Positions 34,879 to 43,284 of a DNA stretch of 64,000 nt are shown here, in pieces. The DNA comes from PWQG01 sp040882255. GTDB taxonomy: Bacteria; Pseudomonadota; Gammaproteobacteria; Pseudomonadales; Pseudohongiellaceae. The position numbers were made by a program, and so were the translations under genes. Where the stretch lies: the NCBI GenBank assembly GCA_040882255.1, contig JBBEBP010000029.1, positions 194,513 through 258,512 on the forward strand, given 5' to 3'. The notes below the pieces were generated by a model that was not told the origin of the DNA, searched no databases, and saw only the letters and a program-made list of their open reading frames with translations. Position 1 is the stretch's first letter, and every line of letters begins with the position of its first letter.

Positions 34879-35838
34879 GTGACCACCGAGTGGCGCCCGA
34901 CCTGCACGCTGTCCGCGCTGCTGGCGCGCGCCGCACTGCTGCGGGAGATTCGCGAGTTCTTTCGCCAGCGCGATGTGCTGGAAGTCGACACGCCGCTGCT
35001 GGCTACCACTACGGCCACCGATCCTCACCTGCACAGCCTGTCCCTGGACGTGGACGGGCGGCGCCACTACCTGCAGACTTCCCCCGAGTTTTCCATGAAG
35101 CGTCTGCTGGCCGCGGGCAGCGGGCCGGTCTATCAGCTCGGCAAGGTGTTCCGGGCCGATGAAAGCGGGCGCTTGCACAATCGCGAATTCACCCTGCTGG
35201 AATGGTACCGTCCCGGGTTGAACGAGTATGGCCTGATGGACGAAGTCGAGGCCCTGGTTATGGCGACCCTGGCGCCTGCCGGTATGGATGCTGCGGTACG
35301 CCGGATAACCTACCGTTCCCTGTTTCGTGAGCAGCTGGGTCTGGACCCACTGAGTGCTCCGGTCGACGCTCTGCAGCGCCTGGCTGGTGGCCGGCTGGAT
35401 ACTGGCGGGCTGGATCTGGACCGCGACGGCTGGCTGCAGTTGCTGTTCTCGCACCTGATCGAGCCTGCACTGGACGGACTCGTGTTCGTGGAGCAGTTCC
35501 CGGCCAGTCAGGCAGCACTGGCGCAGCTGACCACCGATGCAGAGGGCGATATGGTGGCGCGGCGCTTCGAGCTGTATGTGAACGGTGTGGAGCTGGCCAA
35601 CGGCTACCACGAGCTGGGCGACTGTGATGAACAGCGCCGGCGCTTCGAGCAGGATAATGCCACGCGCCACCGCAGCGGCAGCGATGCCGTACCCGTGGAC
35701 GAGCGCTTGCTGGCGGCACTGGAACATGGTCTGCCGGACTGCGCCGGCGTGGCGCTGGGCGTCGACCGCCTGTTGATGCTGCGCTGCGGCGCCCGGCATA
35801 TTGACGAGGTCCTGCCCTTCCCGGCTGGCCATGCATGA
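34879..35838 (+). CDS. epmA: EF-P beta-lysine ligase EpmA (GenX/PoxA)
   Basis: A 319-residue truncated class II lysyl-tRNA synthetase paralogue that ligates (R)-beta-lysine to EF-P Lys34. Motifs are VLEVDTPLLATTTATDPHL, QTSPEFSMKRLLAAGSGPVY, GKVFRADESGRLHN and EFTLLEWYR, plus GVDRLLML near the end. It lacks an anticodon-binding domain, as expected. I use GTG 34879, which has GAGG five bases upstream; an earlier ATG at 34846 lies inside efp. Confidence 0.93.
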   Translation: MTTEWRPTCTLSALLARAALLREIREFFRQRDVLEVDTPLLATTTATDPHLHSLSLDVDGRRHYLQTSPEFSMKRLLAAGSGPVYQLGKVFRADESGRLHNREFTLLEWYRPGLNEYGLMDEVEALVMATLAPAGMDAAVRRITYRSLFREQLGLDPLSAPVDALQRLAGGRLDTGGLDLDRDGWLQLLFSHLIEPALDGLVFVEQFPASQAALAQLTTDAEGDMVARRFELYVNGVELANGYHELGDCDEQRRRFEQDNATRHRSGSDAVPVDERLLAALEHGLPDCAGVALGVDRLLMLRCGARHIDEVLPFPAGHA

Positions 35839-35887
35839 GGCCGGCTTTCATGATACCTTCACCCTTCGGAAAAACACGGGATGCAGC

Positions 35888-36247
35888 ATGAGCGAATCAC
35901 CCGGGAACAACGACGGACAGCATGAGCCCGGCCCGGGGAACGAATCGGGTGATCCGGAAGGCAGCAGCCATGCTCTGCGTACCATCCGCCTGGCCAAGCA
36001 GCAGCTTCTCATCTGTTTCCTGACCTTCCCCGTCTATGCCTGGGGTGTTGTGGAGCTGCTCAACGCCGGCAATGACATTACCCTGTTCATGCTGTTCTAC
36101 ATGGCCATCTATGCCGGTTTCGGCATCAACGCCTCGGTCAAGCGCTGTCCGCGCTGCCACAAGCAGTTCTACGTGGCGAAGTACTTCCTCAACATTTTCG
36201 GGACGCGGTGCAAGCACTGCGGGTTGTCTTACCACACCGGCCAGTGA
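35888..36247 (+). CDS. small membrane protein with a C-terminal zinc-ribbon motif
   Basis: A 119-residue protein from ATG 35888. A hydrophilic, Gly/Asn/Glu-rich N-terminus (about 1-35) is followed by two membrane helices (QLLICFLTFPVYAWGVVELL and FMLFYMAIYAGFGI). A C-terminal CPRC ... CKHC ribbon resembles those that bind zinc. The family is not recognised. It lies just after epmA on the same strand with a 49-base gap. A cytosolic or peripheral zinc-ribbon next to helices might contact another protein; no function is proposed. Confidence 0.68.
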   Translation: MSESPGNNDGQHEPGPGNESGDPEGSSHALRTIRLAKQQLLICFLTFPVYAWGVVELLNAGNDITLFMLFYMAIYAGFGINASVKRCPRCHKQFYVAKYFLNIFGTRCKHCGLSYHTGQ

Positions 36248-36287
36248 TGTGCGGCCGGTATGACTGGCTGGATTCCGGATCTCTTTC

Positions 36288-36293
36288 TATACT
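36288..36293 (+). promoter_or_regulatory. possible -10 element of the acyltransferase/exporter cassette
   Basis: TATACT sits 33 bases before the proposed GTG start of the first cassette gene, in a TTTCTATACTGATGG context. The -35 at the expected place (TGGCTG) is poor. This is the only promoter-like element found ahead of the cassette. Confidence 0.3.
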
Positions 36294-36325
36294 GATGGCA
36301 CAAGCATGGCAAAGGATTGCTGTCT

Positions 36326-37207
36326 GTGTTCATACCTACTGTTCAACATGGCACTTGTTTGTTGCGTCTGCTGAGCTGGCCGTCTGTCCGGCTGGGCTGG
36401 TGGCGGGAGAGGCGTGAAGTCAGGATGGCCGTGCTCGATGCCCTGTCGGTCTGCCTGCACGAACCGCACTCCCGTTGTTTCGCTTTGCTGATGCAACACC
36501 ATCGATACCTGCTGTTGCTCGAGGCGCGCCGGAACAGCCTGCAGACCAGGGCGCAGGTCGCCCGCCGCCAGCGTCGGTTGCTCTGGCCAGAGGAAGCGAC
36601 ATGGAGCGAGAGCATCGCCGGTGATCGGCGTTCTCGCATAATGGCTGCCTGCCACGTGGGCGATTACGTTCATTGTCTTCCTCGCCTCGCCTCGATCGAG
36701 CCGGTCACGCGTGAGCGCATACTGCTGCGTCACGAAGCAGGAACACATGCCGGCGTCGCCAATATGAACGAAGCCTACCGTCAATTGGGATTGTCCGTAC
36801 CGGAGATTTTGCTGGCCTCTGTAGCGGATCCTCTTGTCTTGCGGCAGAGGCTTCGCAGAGGGAACTGTACGTTGACCACGTTCTACGACCTGTCCAGGCA
36901 GTTCGGTGTGCCTGTGGAGACGACGTTCCTGGGCCGGTCCGCGTGGTTCTGCAGCGGCCCGGCACAGCTGGCCGTATCAGCCGGTGTACCTGTGGTACCC
37001 GTCAGTGTGATGCCGGGCAAGAGCGGAGACCGGCTGGTTCTGCATTCTGCCATTGAGCCTTCGCACTGGCGGGATCTGGAGTATCGTGATGCGGTCCGGC
37101 TGGTGACCGGGCAGCTTGTCGCCCACCTCGAACAGGTGCTGCGCGAGATGCCTCAGTACTGGCGCTACCTCACTGTATTGCCGCACTATTTCAGGCCGCC
37201 GGACTGA
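36326..37207 (+). CDS. LpxL/HtrB-like acyltransferase superfamily protein
   Basis: About 293 residues from GTG 36326 (AAAGGA nine bases upstream); TTG 36317 and ATG 36425 are alternatives. The pattern RIMAACHVGDYVHCLPRL aligns with the catalytic HX4(D/E) block of lipid A acyltransferases. The acidic residue of that block is replaced by Val (His about 110, Val about 115), while an Asp stands two residues before it. PAQLAVSAGVPVVPVSVMPG matches the conserved second block of the family. It has no strong N-terminal membrane anchor. It is followed 42 bases later by an acyl carrier protein gene, which suggests acyl-ACP as donor. The acceptor is unknown. This is not the housekeeping LpxL. Confidence 0.68.
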   Translation: MFIPTVQHGTCLLRLLSWPSVRLGWWRERREVRMAVLDALSVCLHEPHSRCFALLMQHHRYLLLLEARRNSLQTRAQVARRQRRLLWPEEATWSESIAGDRRSRIMAACHVGDYVHCLPRLASIEPVTRERILLRHEAGTHAGVANMNEAYRQLGLSVPEILLASVADPLVLRQRLRRGNCTLTTFYDLSRQFGVPVETTFLGRSAWFCSGPAQLAVSAGVPVVPVSVMPGKSGDRLVLHSAIEPSHWRDLEYRDAVRLVTGQLVAHLEQVLREMPQYWRYLTVLPHYFRPPD

Positions 37208-37249
37208 CCGGTTGCCTCTGTCACTCACATTTGTCCAGGGAGGGATATC

Positions 37250-37519
37250 ATGAGTGTGGAAGTGTTCGCGATTGACGAACGGATTGTCGAGCAGGTGTTT
37301 CACGTTCTCAGGGAGTGTTGTGACAACCGGCTGACCGCTGAGTTGTCGCTGGGAACACCATTGCGATCCTTGCAGATGGATTCGCTGAAGATGGTGCAGA
37401 TTGTCTATGAGCTGGAAGTGGCGTTGGATATCGAGCTGGAGGAACACCGACTCTTCCAGTTGGAGTCTGTCGGAGATCTGGCCGTGTTGGCCGCCGACGC
37501 GGCACAGAGTGCAGCCTGA
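37250..37519 (+). CDS. acyl carrier protein-like protein
   Basis: An 89-residue acidic helical protein with the phosphopantetheine motif LQMDSLKMVQI (Ser45 after Asp44). A helix follows (VYELEVALDIELEEH), and the FQLESVGDLAVLAADA end matches ACP helix IV. It is divergent from fatty-acid-synthase AcpP. A strong ribosome-binding site AGGGAGGG stands seven bases before the ATG. Its stop shares a base with the next start (TGATG). A stand-alone ACP between an acyltransferase and an exporter suggests that it delivers a fatty or other acyl group to a secreted product. Confidence 0.78.
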   Translation: MSVEVFAIDERIVEQVFHVLRECCDNRLTAELSLGTPLRSLQMDSLKMVQIVYELEVALDIELEEHRLFQLESVGDLAVLAADAAQSAA

Positions 37520-38802
37520 TGCCAACGGAGTCTTCTATCCCGGAGCGCAGCACTCTGTTTCGTCCGGAAGTGCTGCAGTACCGGCTTCCGGCACGATTCG
37601 GCCCTGCTGCTGGCGGGACACCCGTATCACTGCAATTGTATGCCGTCCTGGGTTTGCTGTTCCTGGGGCTGCTGGTGCTCTATCTCGGTGTGGTCCGGTT
37701 CAAGACCACGGTGTCGGCCAGTGGCGTGTTGGTGCCGGGGGACGGGGCGGTCCGGATGGGGCCGTCCTGGCAGGGCGTCTACCAGTCGATTCGTGTGCAG
37801 GAAGGGGAGTGGGTCGAAGCGGGCGAAGTCATGGCCCTGATTTCCACGCGGCAGCATGACGCGGCCGGCCGTGACCGTACAGGCATCAAGCAGGCCTTCA
37901 ATCGTACTGAGATCAGTCAGTTGCAACGAAAACTGACGTTGGTCGAGCGGTCAGCCGAACTGCAGCTGGAACAGATGGAAAGCCGGCGCAGTCAATTGCG
38001 GGAAACGGCTGCGCTTCTGGATGATGAGGCGGCTATCATGCAGCGTCGGGTCGCCGCCGCCCGTGCTTCTCTGAAGGCCCGCCGCACCCTGCGGGATCGT
38101 GGTGTGTTGGCCGATACGGTCTATCGGCAGCATGAAGAAAGTTATCTGGCGCTTGTGCAGAAACAACAGCAACTGGTAACCCGGCAGGCAGCCAACGGGC
38201 AGGAGCAGAGGGAACTGCGTGAGCGCAAGGACACCATCCGTCTGGATCAGGAAACGCAGCGCCACGAGCTGGAAAGTACGATACGCCGGAAACAGCACGA
38301 GTCTCGGTTGCTGGACAGCGATGCCCTGCTGGCCGTGATCGCTCCAGCGAGTGGCGTGGCCGGGCCGGTCACAGCGCGGGCGGGTGATGTGGCTCGCCCC
38401 GGCAGTACGCTGAGTACCGTCATTCCAGCCGATGTGCCATTGCGGGCATTGCTCTATCTGCCGGGATCGGCCATGGGTCAGGTGGAGGCCGGCCAGACGG
38501 TACAACTGACCTACGATGCCTATCCCTATCAGCGATACGGGAATCACCAGGGCCGCGTGGACCGAGTGAGCTCCACCACGCTCGATCCGCGCGAACAACG
38601 CCTGATGCTGCCGGACATCCGGGAGCCAGTCTATCAGCTGCATGCGTCACTACCGGAACAGTCGCTGGTGGCTGACGGGGAATCGTACCGACTGCGCAGC
38701 GGCATGCGGCTCAGGGCGGAGATTGTCACCGCCGAGATGACGCTGCTGGCCTACATGTTCGATCCACTACTGCGGTTGCTGGAGAAACAGGAGCTGCCAT
38801 GA
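37519..38802 (+). CDS. HlyD-family membrane fusion protein (peptide/bacteriocin exporter type)
   Basis: A 427-residue membrane-fusion adaptor. A single membrane helix (about 40-60, LYAVLGLLFLGLLVLYLGVV) precedes a periplasmic part with a biotinyl/lipoyl half-motif (VRVQEGEWVEAGEVMALI-like), a long coiled coil (about 125-265) and beta-barrel strands with APASGVAGPVTARAGDVARPG and MRLRAEIV. This architecture resembles CvaA/MesE-type proteins that pair with C39-peptidase ABC exporters. Its stop overlaps the ABC exporter start by four bases (ATGA). It would link the exporter to an outer membrane channel such as TolC. Confidence 0.85.
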   Translation: MPTESSIPERSTLFRPEVLQYRLPARFGPAAGGTPVSLQLYAVLGLLFLGLLVLYLGVVRFKTTVSASGVLVPGDGAVRMGPSWQGVYQSIRVQEGEWVEAGEVMALISTRQHDAAGRDRTGIKQAFNRTEISQLQRKLTLVERSAELQLEQMESRRSQLRETAALLDDEAAIMQRRVAAARASLKARRTLRDRGVLADTVYRQHEESYLALVQKQQQLVTRQAANGQEQRELRERKDTIRLDQETQRHELESTIRRKQHESRLLDSDALLAVIAPASGVAGPVTARAGDVARPGSTLSTVIPADVPLRALLYLPGSAMGQVEAGQTVQLTYDAYPYQRYGNHQGRVDRVSSTTLDPREQRLMLPDIREPVYQLHASLPEQSLVADGESYRLRSGMRLRAEIVTAEMTLLAYMFDPLLRLLEKQELP

Positions 38803-40877
38803 AGTGGATGTCCTGGTACCTGCCGCGCAGGAAGTTGCCGTTGGTGTTGCAGTCCGAGACCACCGAATGTGGACTGGCCTGTATTGCCATGGTGGCAGGC
38901 TATTTTGGCAACCGGGTGGATCTGTGCGGGCTTCGGCAGCGCTTTACGGTTTCGGGTCGGGGCGCCGCCGTGAATCACCTGATGCAGGTTGCGCGAGATA
39001 TGGCGCTGACGCCAAGGGCGCTGAAACTGGAGCCCGGTGAGATCGATTCCCTGCAGCTGCCTGCGGTACTCCACTGGGACATGGATCACTTTGTGGTGCT
39101 GCGATCAGTGGGACGCCGGCATGTGATTTTGCATGACCCGGCCAGTGGTCGCAGGAAGTATCGTCGCGAGGAAGTTCTGAGACACTTTACCGGTATTGCG
39201 CTGGAGTTGATGCCTTCACGGGAGTTCGTTGCCCGCGACGAGCGGCGCCGCCATCGGCTGCAGGACCTGTTTTCCATCACGCCGCGCTTTGTCAGCAGCA
39301 TGCTGCAGGTTTTCGTGTTATCGATGATGCTGCAATTGTTGGCCTTGCTAACGCCGTTCTATATCCAGCTTACCATCGATCAGGGCCTGGCCCGTCGTGA
39401 CACGGACCTGGTGCTGGTCGTGGCGCTGGCCTTCCTGATGATCGTGCTGGCAAAGACCGCATTGACATGGTTACGGGGCATGGTCCTGCTGCACTTCTCC
39501 AATCATCTGGGGTTCCAGATGGTCAATAACGTGTTCCATCATCTGATCCGGCTGCCGGTCAACTATTTCGAGCGGCGGCACATGGGAGACATTGTCTCGC
39601 GTTTCGGCTCCCTGCAGTCCATTCGGCAGCTGGTCAGTCAGGAGATGATCAGTGTGGTGGTGGACGGGTTGTTCTCGCTGGTCACGCTCGTGTTGCTGTA
39701 TCTGTACAGTCCGATGCTGGCCACGCTCGTGCTTTCGTTCATTGCGGTCTACCTGATCGTGCGTGGTGTTACATTACCCGCCGAATACCAGCGCCGTCAG
39801 GAGCAGATTGCGGCTGAAGCCAGTCAACAGTCGGTCTTCATGGAGAACGTGCGGGCCATCAGCGTCACCCGCCTCTATGGAATGGAAAACCATCGCATCG
39901 GTCTGTGGCAGACCAACTACGCTGAACTGATCGATCGGGGTGTTCAGCTCGGCAGGTTGCAACTCAATGTGGAAACCACGCAGACCCTGTTGTTCGGGCT
40001 GGATCATGTGGCCACCATCTATTTTGGCACCCGGTTCGTCTACGCGGGGGAATTGAGCATCGGGCAGTTGATGGCGTTCATCTTCCTGAAGCAGCATTTT
40101 ATTTCCTCCATCACCGAGATGATCCCGCGTCTGGTGGAATTGCGTCTGCTGCGCCTGCAACTGGAACGAGTTTCTGATATCACACTGGAGCGGCCGGTTC
40201 TACGGTCGCTGGATGAGCCGTTTCTGGTGCCACCGATACAGGGCGAACTCCGGGCGGACCAGTTGACCTGCCGTTATCCGGGAGCCGAAGAGCCGGTTTT
40301 CCGTGACCTGGAATTGAGGGTGGGCAGCGGCGAGTGCCTGGCGCTGACGGGGCCTTCCGGCTGCGGCAAGACCACGCTGCTGAAGGCACTGGCCGGGCTG
40401 GTCGAGCCGGAGTCAGGTGTAATCCGCATCGACGGGCAGGCTCTCGAAGACTTCGGAGTCCGTCGCTATCGCCAGCGCCTGGCGGCCGTACTGCATGACG
40501 ATACATTGCTGGCCGGTTCCCTGCGCGACAACATCGTACTGGATGCCACGCCGCAGCCCGATGACAGTGACGTCTGGCGCTGTCTGGAGCGCACCGGCAT
40601 AGCGCAAGAGGTCAGGCACCTGGTAATGGGGCTGGATACCCGGGTGGGAGACATGGGAGCCGCCCTTTCAGCCGGGCAGGTGCAGCGCATTCTGCTGGCC
40701 AGGGCGCTGTACCGCGACCCGCTCATTCTCCTGCTGGATGAGGCCTTTGCCAACCTGGGCAGTGAGCAGGCCATCAGCATCCTGCAACGTCTGCGCGAGT
40801 CCGTGAATACCATCGTGCTGGTCACGCATAACCCCGCGCTCGTGGCAGCCTGTGACCGGGAGGTCAGCCTGTCGTAA
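38799..40877 (+). CDS. peptidase-containing ABC exporter (C39 domain plus ABCB-type transporter)
   Basis: A 692-residue PCAT. The N-terminal C39 peptidase domain (about 12-135) is intact: Gln18, catalytic Cys24 in TTECGLACIA, His97 in DMDHFVVL and Asp113 in LHDPASG. Six membrane helices follow (about 165-440). The nucleotide-binding domain has Walker A GPSGCGKTT (Lys524), signature LSAGQVQRILLARAL and Walker B LILLLDEAF. Such proteins cleave leaders after double glycine and export the peptide. No such precursor is encoded nearby. Together with the ACP and acyltransferase it may export an acylated peptide. Confidence 0.9.
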   Translation: MKWMSWYLPRRKLPLVLQSETTECGLACIAMVAGYFGNRVDLCGLRQRFTVSGRGAAVNHLMQVARDMALTPRALKLEPGEIDSLQLPAVLHWDMDHFVVLRSVGRRHVILHDPASGRRKYRREEVLRHFTGIALELMPSREFVARDERRRHRLQDLFSITPRFVSSMLQVFVLSMMLQLLALLTPFYIQLTIDQGLARRDTDLVLVVALAFLMIVLAKTALTWLRGMVLLHFSNHLGFQMVNNVFHHLIRLPVNYFERRHMGDIVSRFGSLQSIRQLVSQEMISVVVDGLFSLVTLVLLYLYSPMLATLVLSFIAVYLIVRGVTLPAEYQRRQEQIAAEASQQSVFMENVRAISVTRLYGMENHRIGLWQTNYAELIDRGVQLGRLQLNVETTQTLLFGLDHVATIYFGTRFVYAGELSIGQLMAFIFLKQHFISSITEMIPRLVELRLLRLQLERVSDITLERPVLRSLDEPFLVPPIQGELRADQLTCRYPGAEEPVFRDLELRVGSGECLALTGPSGCGKTTLLKALAGLVEPESGVIRIDGQALEDFGVRRYRQRLAAVLHDDTLLAGSLRDNIVLDATPQPDDSDVWRCLERTGIAQEVRHLVMGLDTRVGDMGAALSAGQVQRILLARALYRDPLILLLDEAFANLGSEQAISILQRLRESVNTIVLVTHNPALVAACDREVSLS

Positions 40878-40888
40878 GTGGCCCTGCA

Positions 40889-40927
40889 AAGCTCGCCGAG
40901 CACGCGAAATTGAAATTCGGTGAGCTT
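40889..40927. terminator. stem-loop between the exporter cassette and yggS
   Basis: AAGCTCGCCGA (40889-40899) pairs with TCGGTGAGCTT (40917-40927), eleven pairs including one G-U, around a 17-base loop. It separates the convergent ABC exporter and yggS genes. No long T-tract follows, but position and stem strength suggest transcription ends here. Confidence 0.5.
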
Positions 40928-40975
40928 ATTGATCTCTGCGAGAGTATAAAACGTCACTATATCCATGTTTCCAAT

Positions 40976-41689
40976 CTACTTGCTGTTCCGCGCACCGAAC
41001 AACGCAGTTCCCACCCGCACCATCGTTCCGCCCTCGGCGATCGCCGCCTCCAGATCGCCGCTCATGCCGATGGACAGTGTGTCCATGGTTGCGTGACGCC
41101 GCTGCAGTGACCGGAATTGCTCGGCCAGCGGCCGGTAGACAGCGCGCTGTGCCTGCAAATCCACCGCCGGCGCCGGAATGGCCATCAGGCCCCTCAAGGT
41201 CAGGCGGGGCAGGGCAGCGATGGTCTCGCATAGTGCCTCCACTTCTTCCGGTGCTACGCCGGACTTGCTGGCTTCGCCGCTGATATTGACCTGCACGCAG
41301 ACGTTTAGCGGGGGCATGTCCTCGGGACGTTGTTCGCTGAGGCGCCGGGCGATCTTCAGCCGGTCGACGCTGTGTACCCACCCGAAGTGAGCGGTCACCT
41401 CCCTGGTCTTGTTGGATTGTAGCGGGCCGATGAAATGCCAGACGATGTCCGTCAGCGGCTCCGGATCAGCCGGGTTGGTCAGTGCCGTCATCTTGTCCAG
41501 GGCCTCCTGCACGTAGTTCTCGCCGAAGGCCCGCTGGCCCGCTTCATACGCCTCCCGCAACCGTTCCGGGCCGTGTTTCTTGCTGACCGCCAGCAGGGAA
41601 ACACGGCCGGCGGGGCGTCCGTGGCTGGCCTCCAGGGCGGCGATCCGGTCACGAACGAGGCGTACATTTTCTGCTATGCTGGGCATCAC
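40976..41689 (-). CDS. yggS: YggS family pyridoxal phosphate homeostasis protein
   Basis: A 237-residue PLP-binding protein of the alanine-racemase fold type III. The PLP lysine lies in LLAVSKKHGPERL, followed by FGENYVQEAL, WHFIGPLQSNKTREV and CVQVNISGEASKSGV, and the C-terminal LSIGMSGDLEAAIAEGGTMV. It controls PLP balance in the cytosol and has no confirmed catalysis. In Pseudomonas the homologue is divergent from pilT, exactly as here. Confidence 0.94.
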   Translation of the reverse strand: MMPSIAENVRLVRDRIAALEASHGRPAGRVSLLAVSKKHGPERLREAYEAGQRAFGENYVQEALDKMTALTNPADPEPLTDIVWHFIGPLQSNKTREVTAHFGWVHSVDRLKIARRLSEQRPEDMPPLNVCVQVNISGEASKSGVAPEEVEALCETIAALPRLTLRGLMAIPAPAVDLQAQRAVYRPLAEQFRSLQRRHATMDTLSIGMSGDLEAAIAEGGTMVRVGTALFGARNSK

Positions 41690-41752
41690 TACTGATCATC
41701 CATTAAGTGAAGGGCACCTCTGCCCCGAAGAAGAACGACGGAGACTGGCGCT

Positions 41753-42796
41753 ATGGCGATGGATATTACGCAACTGCTGGGTTTCAGTGTCAAGAACGGA
41801 GCATCGGACCTGCATATCACGGCCGGCATGCCACCGCTGATCCGGGTCGACGGCGACATCCGCAAGGTCAACGCCCCGGCCCTGGATCACAAACAGGTAC
41901 ATGGCCTGATCTACGAGATCATGACCGACAAGCAGCGCAAGGACTACGAGGAGTTTCTGGAGACAGATTTCTCCTTCGAAGTGCCCAATCTGGCCCGTTT
42001 CCGTGTCAATGCCTTCAACCAGAACCGGGGCGCCGCCGCCGTCTTCCGCACCATTCCCTCGGAAGTGCTGACCATGGAGAAGCTGGGCATGGGGCAGGTC
42101 TTCCAGAAGGTCTCCAGCTACGCCCGGGGCCTGGTGGTGGTGACCGGCCCCACCGGTTCGGGTAAAAGCACCACGCTGGCGGCGATGATGGACTACATAA
42201 ACGACTCCCGCTACGAGCACATTCTCACCATCGAGGATCCCATCGAGTTCGTGCATGAGAGCAAGAAATGCCTGATCAACCAGCGCGAAGTACACCGGGA
42301 TACGCACGGTTTCGCGGAGGCGTTGCGTTCGGCGCTGCGTGAGGACCCGGACATTATCCTGGTGGGTGAGCTGCGGGACCTGGAGACCATCCGCCTGGCG
42401 CTGACCGCCGCCGAGACCGGTCATCTGGTCTTCGGGACGCTGCACACCACCTCGGCCGCCAAGACCATCGACCGGATTATCGACGTGTTCCCGGCTGCCG
42501 AGAAAGATATGGTGCGCTCCATGCTGTCCGAGTCCCTGCAGGCGGTGATCTCCCAGGCCCTGCTCAAGCGCAGCGGCGGGGGCCGGGTGGCGGCGCACGA
42601 GATCATGATCGGCACGCCGGCCATCCGCAACCTGATCCGCGAGGACAAGGTGGCCCAGATGTACTCGGCCATCCAGACGGGCTCCTCGACGGGCATGAAG
42701 ACCCTGGATCAGAGTCTGAAGGAGCTGGTGCAGAAGGGGCTGGTCAGTACCGAAGCGGCGCGCGGCAAGGCGAAGATGCCGGAGTCGTTCAGCTGA
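41753..42796 (+). CDS. pilT: type IV pilus twitching motility ATPase PilT
   Basis: A 347-residue hexameric ATPase that drives pilus retraction. Features are the N-terminal SDLHITAGMPPLIRVDGD, Walker A GPTGSGKSTT, the Asp box ILTIEDPIEFVH, Walker B with GELRDLETIRLAL, the His box GHLVFGTLHT, and the C-terminal AIRNLIRE motif needed for retraction. Length fits. pilU, which usually follows, is absent; ruvX converges. Divergent from yggS. Confidence 0.96.
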   Translation: MAMDITQLLGFSVKNGASDLHITAGMPPLIRVDGDIRKVNAPALDHKQVHGLIYEIMTDKQRKDYEEFLETDFSFEVPNLARFRVNAFNQNRGAAAVFRTIPSEVLTMEKLGMGQVFQKVSSYARGLVVVTGPTGSGKSTTLAAMMDYINDSRYEHILTIEDPIEFVHESKKCLINQREVHRDTHGFAEALRSALREDPDIILVGELRDLETIRLALTAAETGHLVFGTLHTTSAAKTIDRIIDVFPAAEKDMVRSMLSESLQAVISQALLKRSGGGRVAAHEIMIGTPAIRNLIREDKVAQMYSAIQTGSSTGMKTLDQSLKELVQKGLVSTEAARGKAKMPESFS

Positions 42797-42824
42797 TCGG
42801 AGGTGCTTCCGTGCTGCCTGCGGG

Positions 42825-43274
42825 TCAGCCGGCGGTGCCGCGCCGCTCGGCCAGCGCCGCGAACCAGCCTTCCAGAATGAGCCGGGCGGCCACGCTGTCC
42901 AGTTGACCGCGGGTTTCCTCGCGCATCAGTTGACCACGGGCCTCGAAGGAGGTGAGGCGCTCGTCCATGCCGTAGCAGGGGCGGTGCAGACGTCCGTGCA
43001 GGCGGTTACCGAACTTCCTGGCACGTAGCAGCAGCTCGCTCTCCGTATCATCCATGTTGTACGGCATGCCCACCACGAACACATCCGGTTGCCATTCGGC
43101 CACCAGCGCCGTCAGGCGGTCCCAGTCCGGGATGCCGTCACGGGCCGGCAGCACCGGCAGTGACTGCGCGGTCCCGGTCAGGCTCTGGCCGTAGGCGACA
43201 CCGATGCGGTGCGTGCCGAAGTCGAAACCCAGCGCCGTGAGCTGTTCCGGAATGATGGCGGGGTGGGTTTCCAT
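42825..43274 (-). CDS. ruvX: Holliday junction resolvase RuvX (YqgF)
   Basis: A 149-residue RNase-H-fold nuclease-like protein. The family motif ALGFDFGTHRIGVAYGQ carries the first catalytic Asp, VGMPYNMDDTES the second region, and DERLTSFEARGQL the third. It acts on 16S rRNA precursors or Holliday junctions. Fourth gene of the gshB-tonB-algH-ruvX operon, ten bases after algH. It converges on pilT. Confidence 0.93.
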   Translation of the reverse strand: METHPAIIPEQLTALGFDFGTHRIGVAYGQSLTGTAQSLPVLPARDGIPDWDRLTALVAEWQPDVFVVGMPYNMDDTESELLLRARKFGNRLHGRLHRPCYGMDERLTSFEARGQLMREETRGQLDSVAARLILEGWFAALAERRGTAG

Positions 43275-43284
43275 GCGGGGCCGG

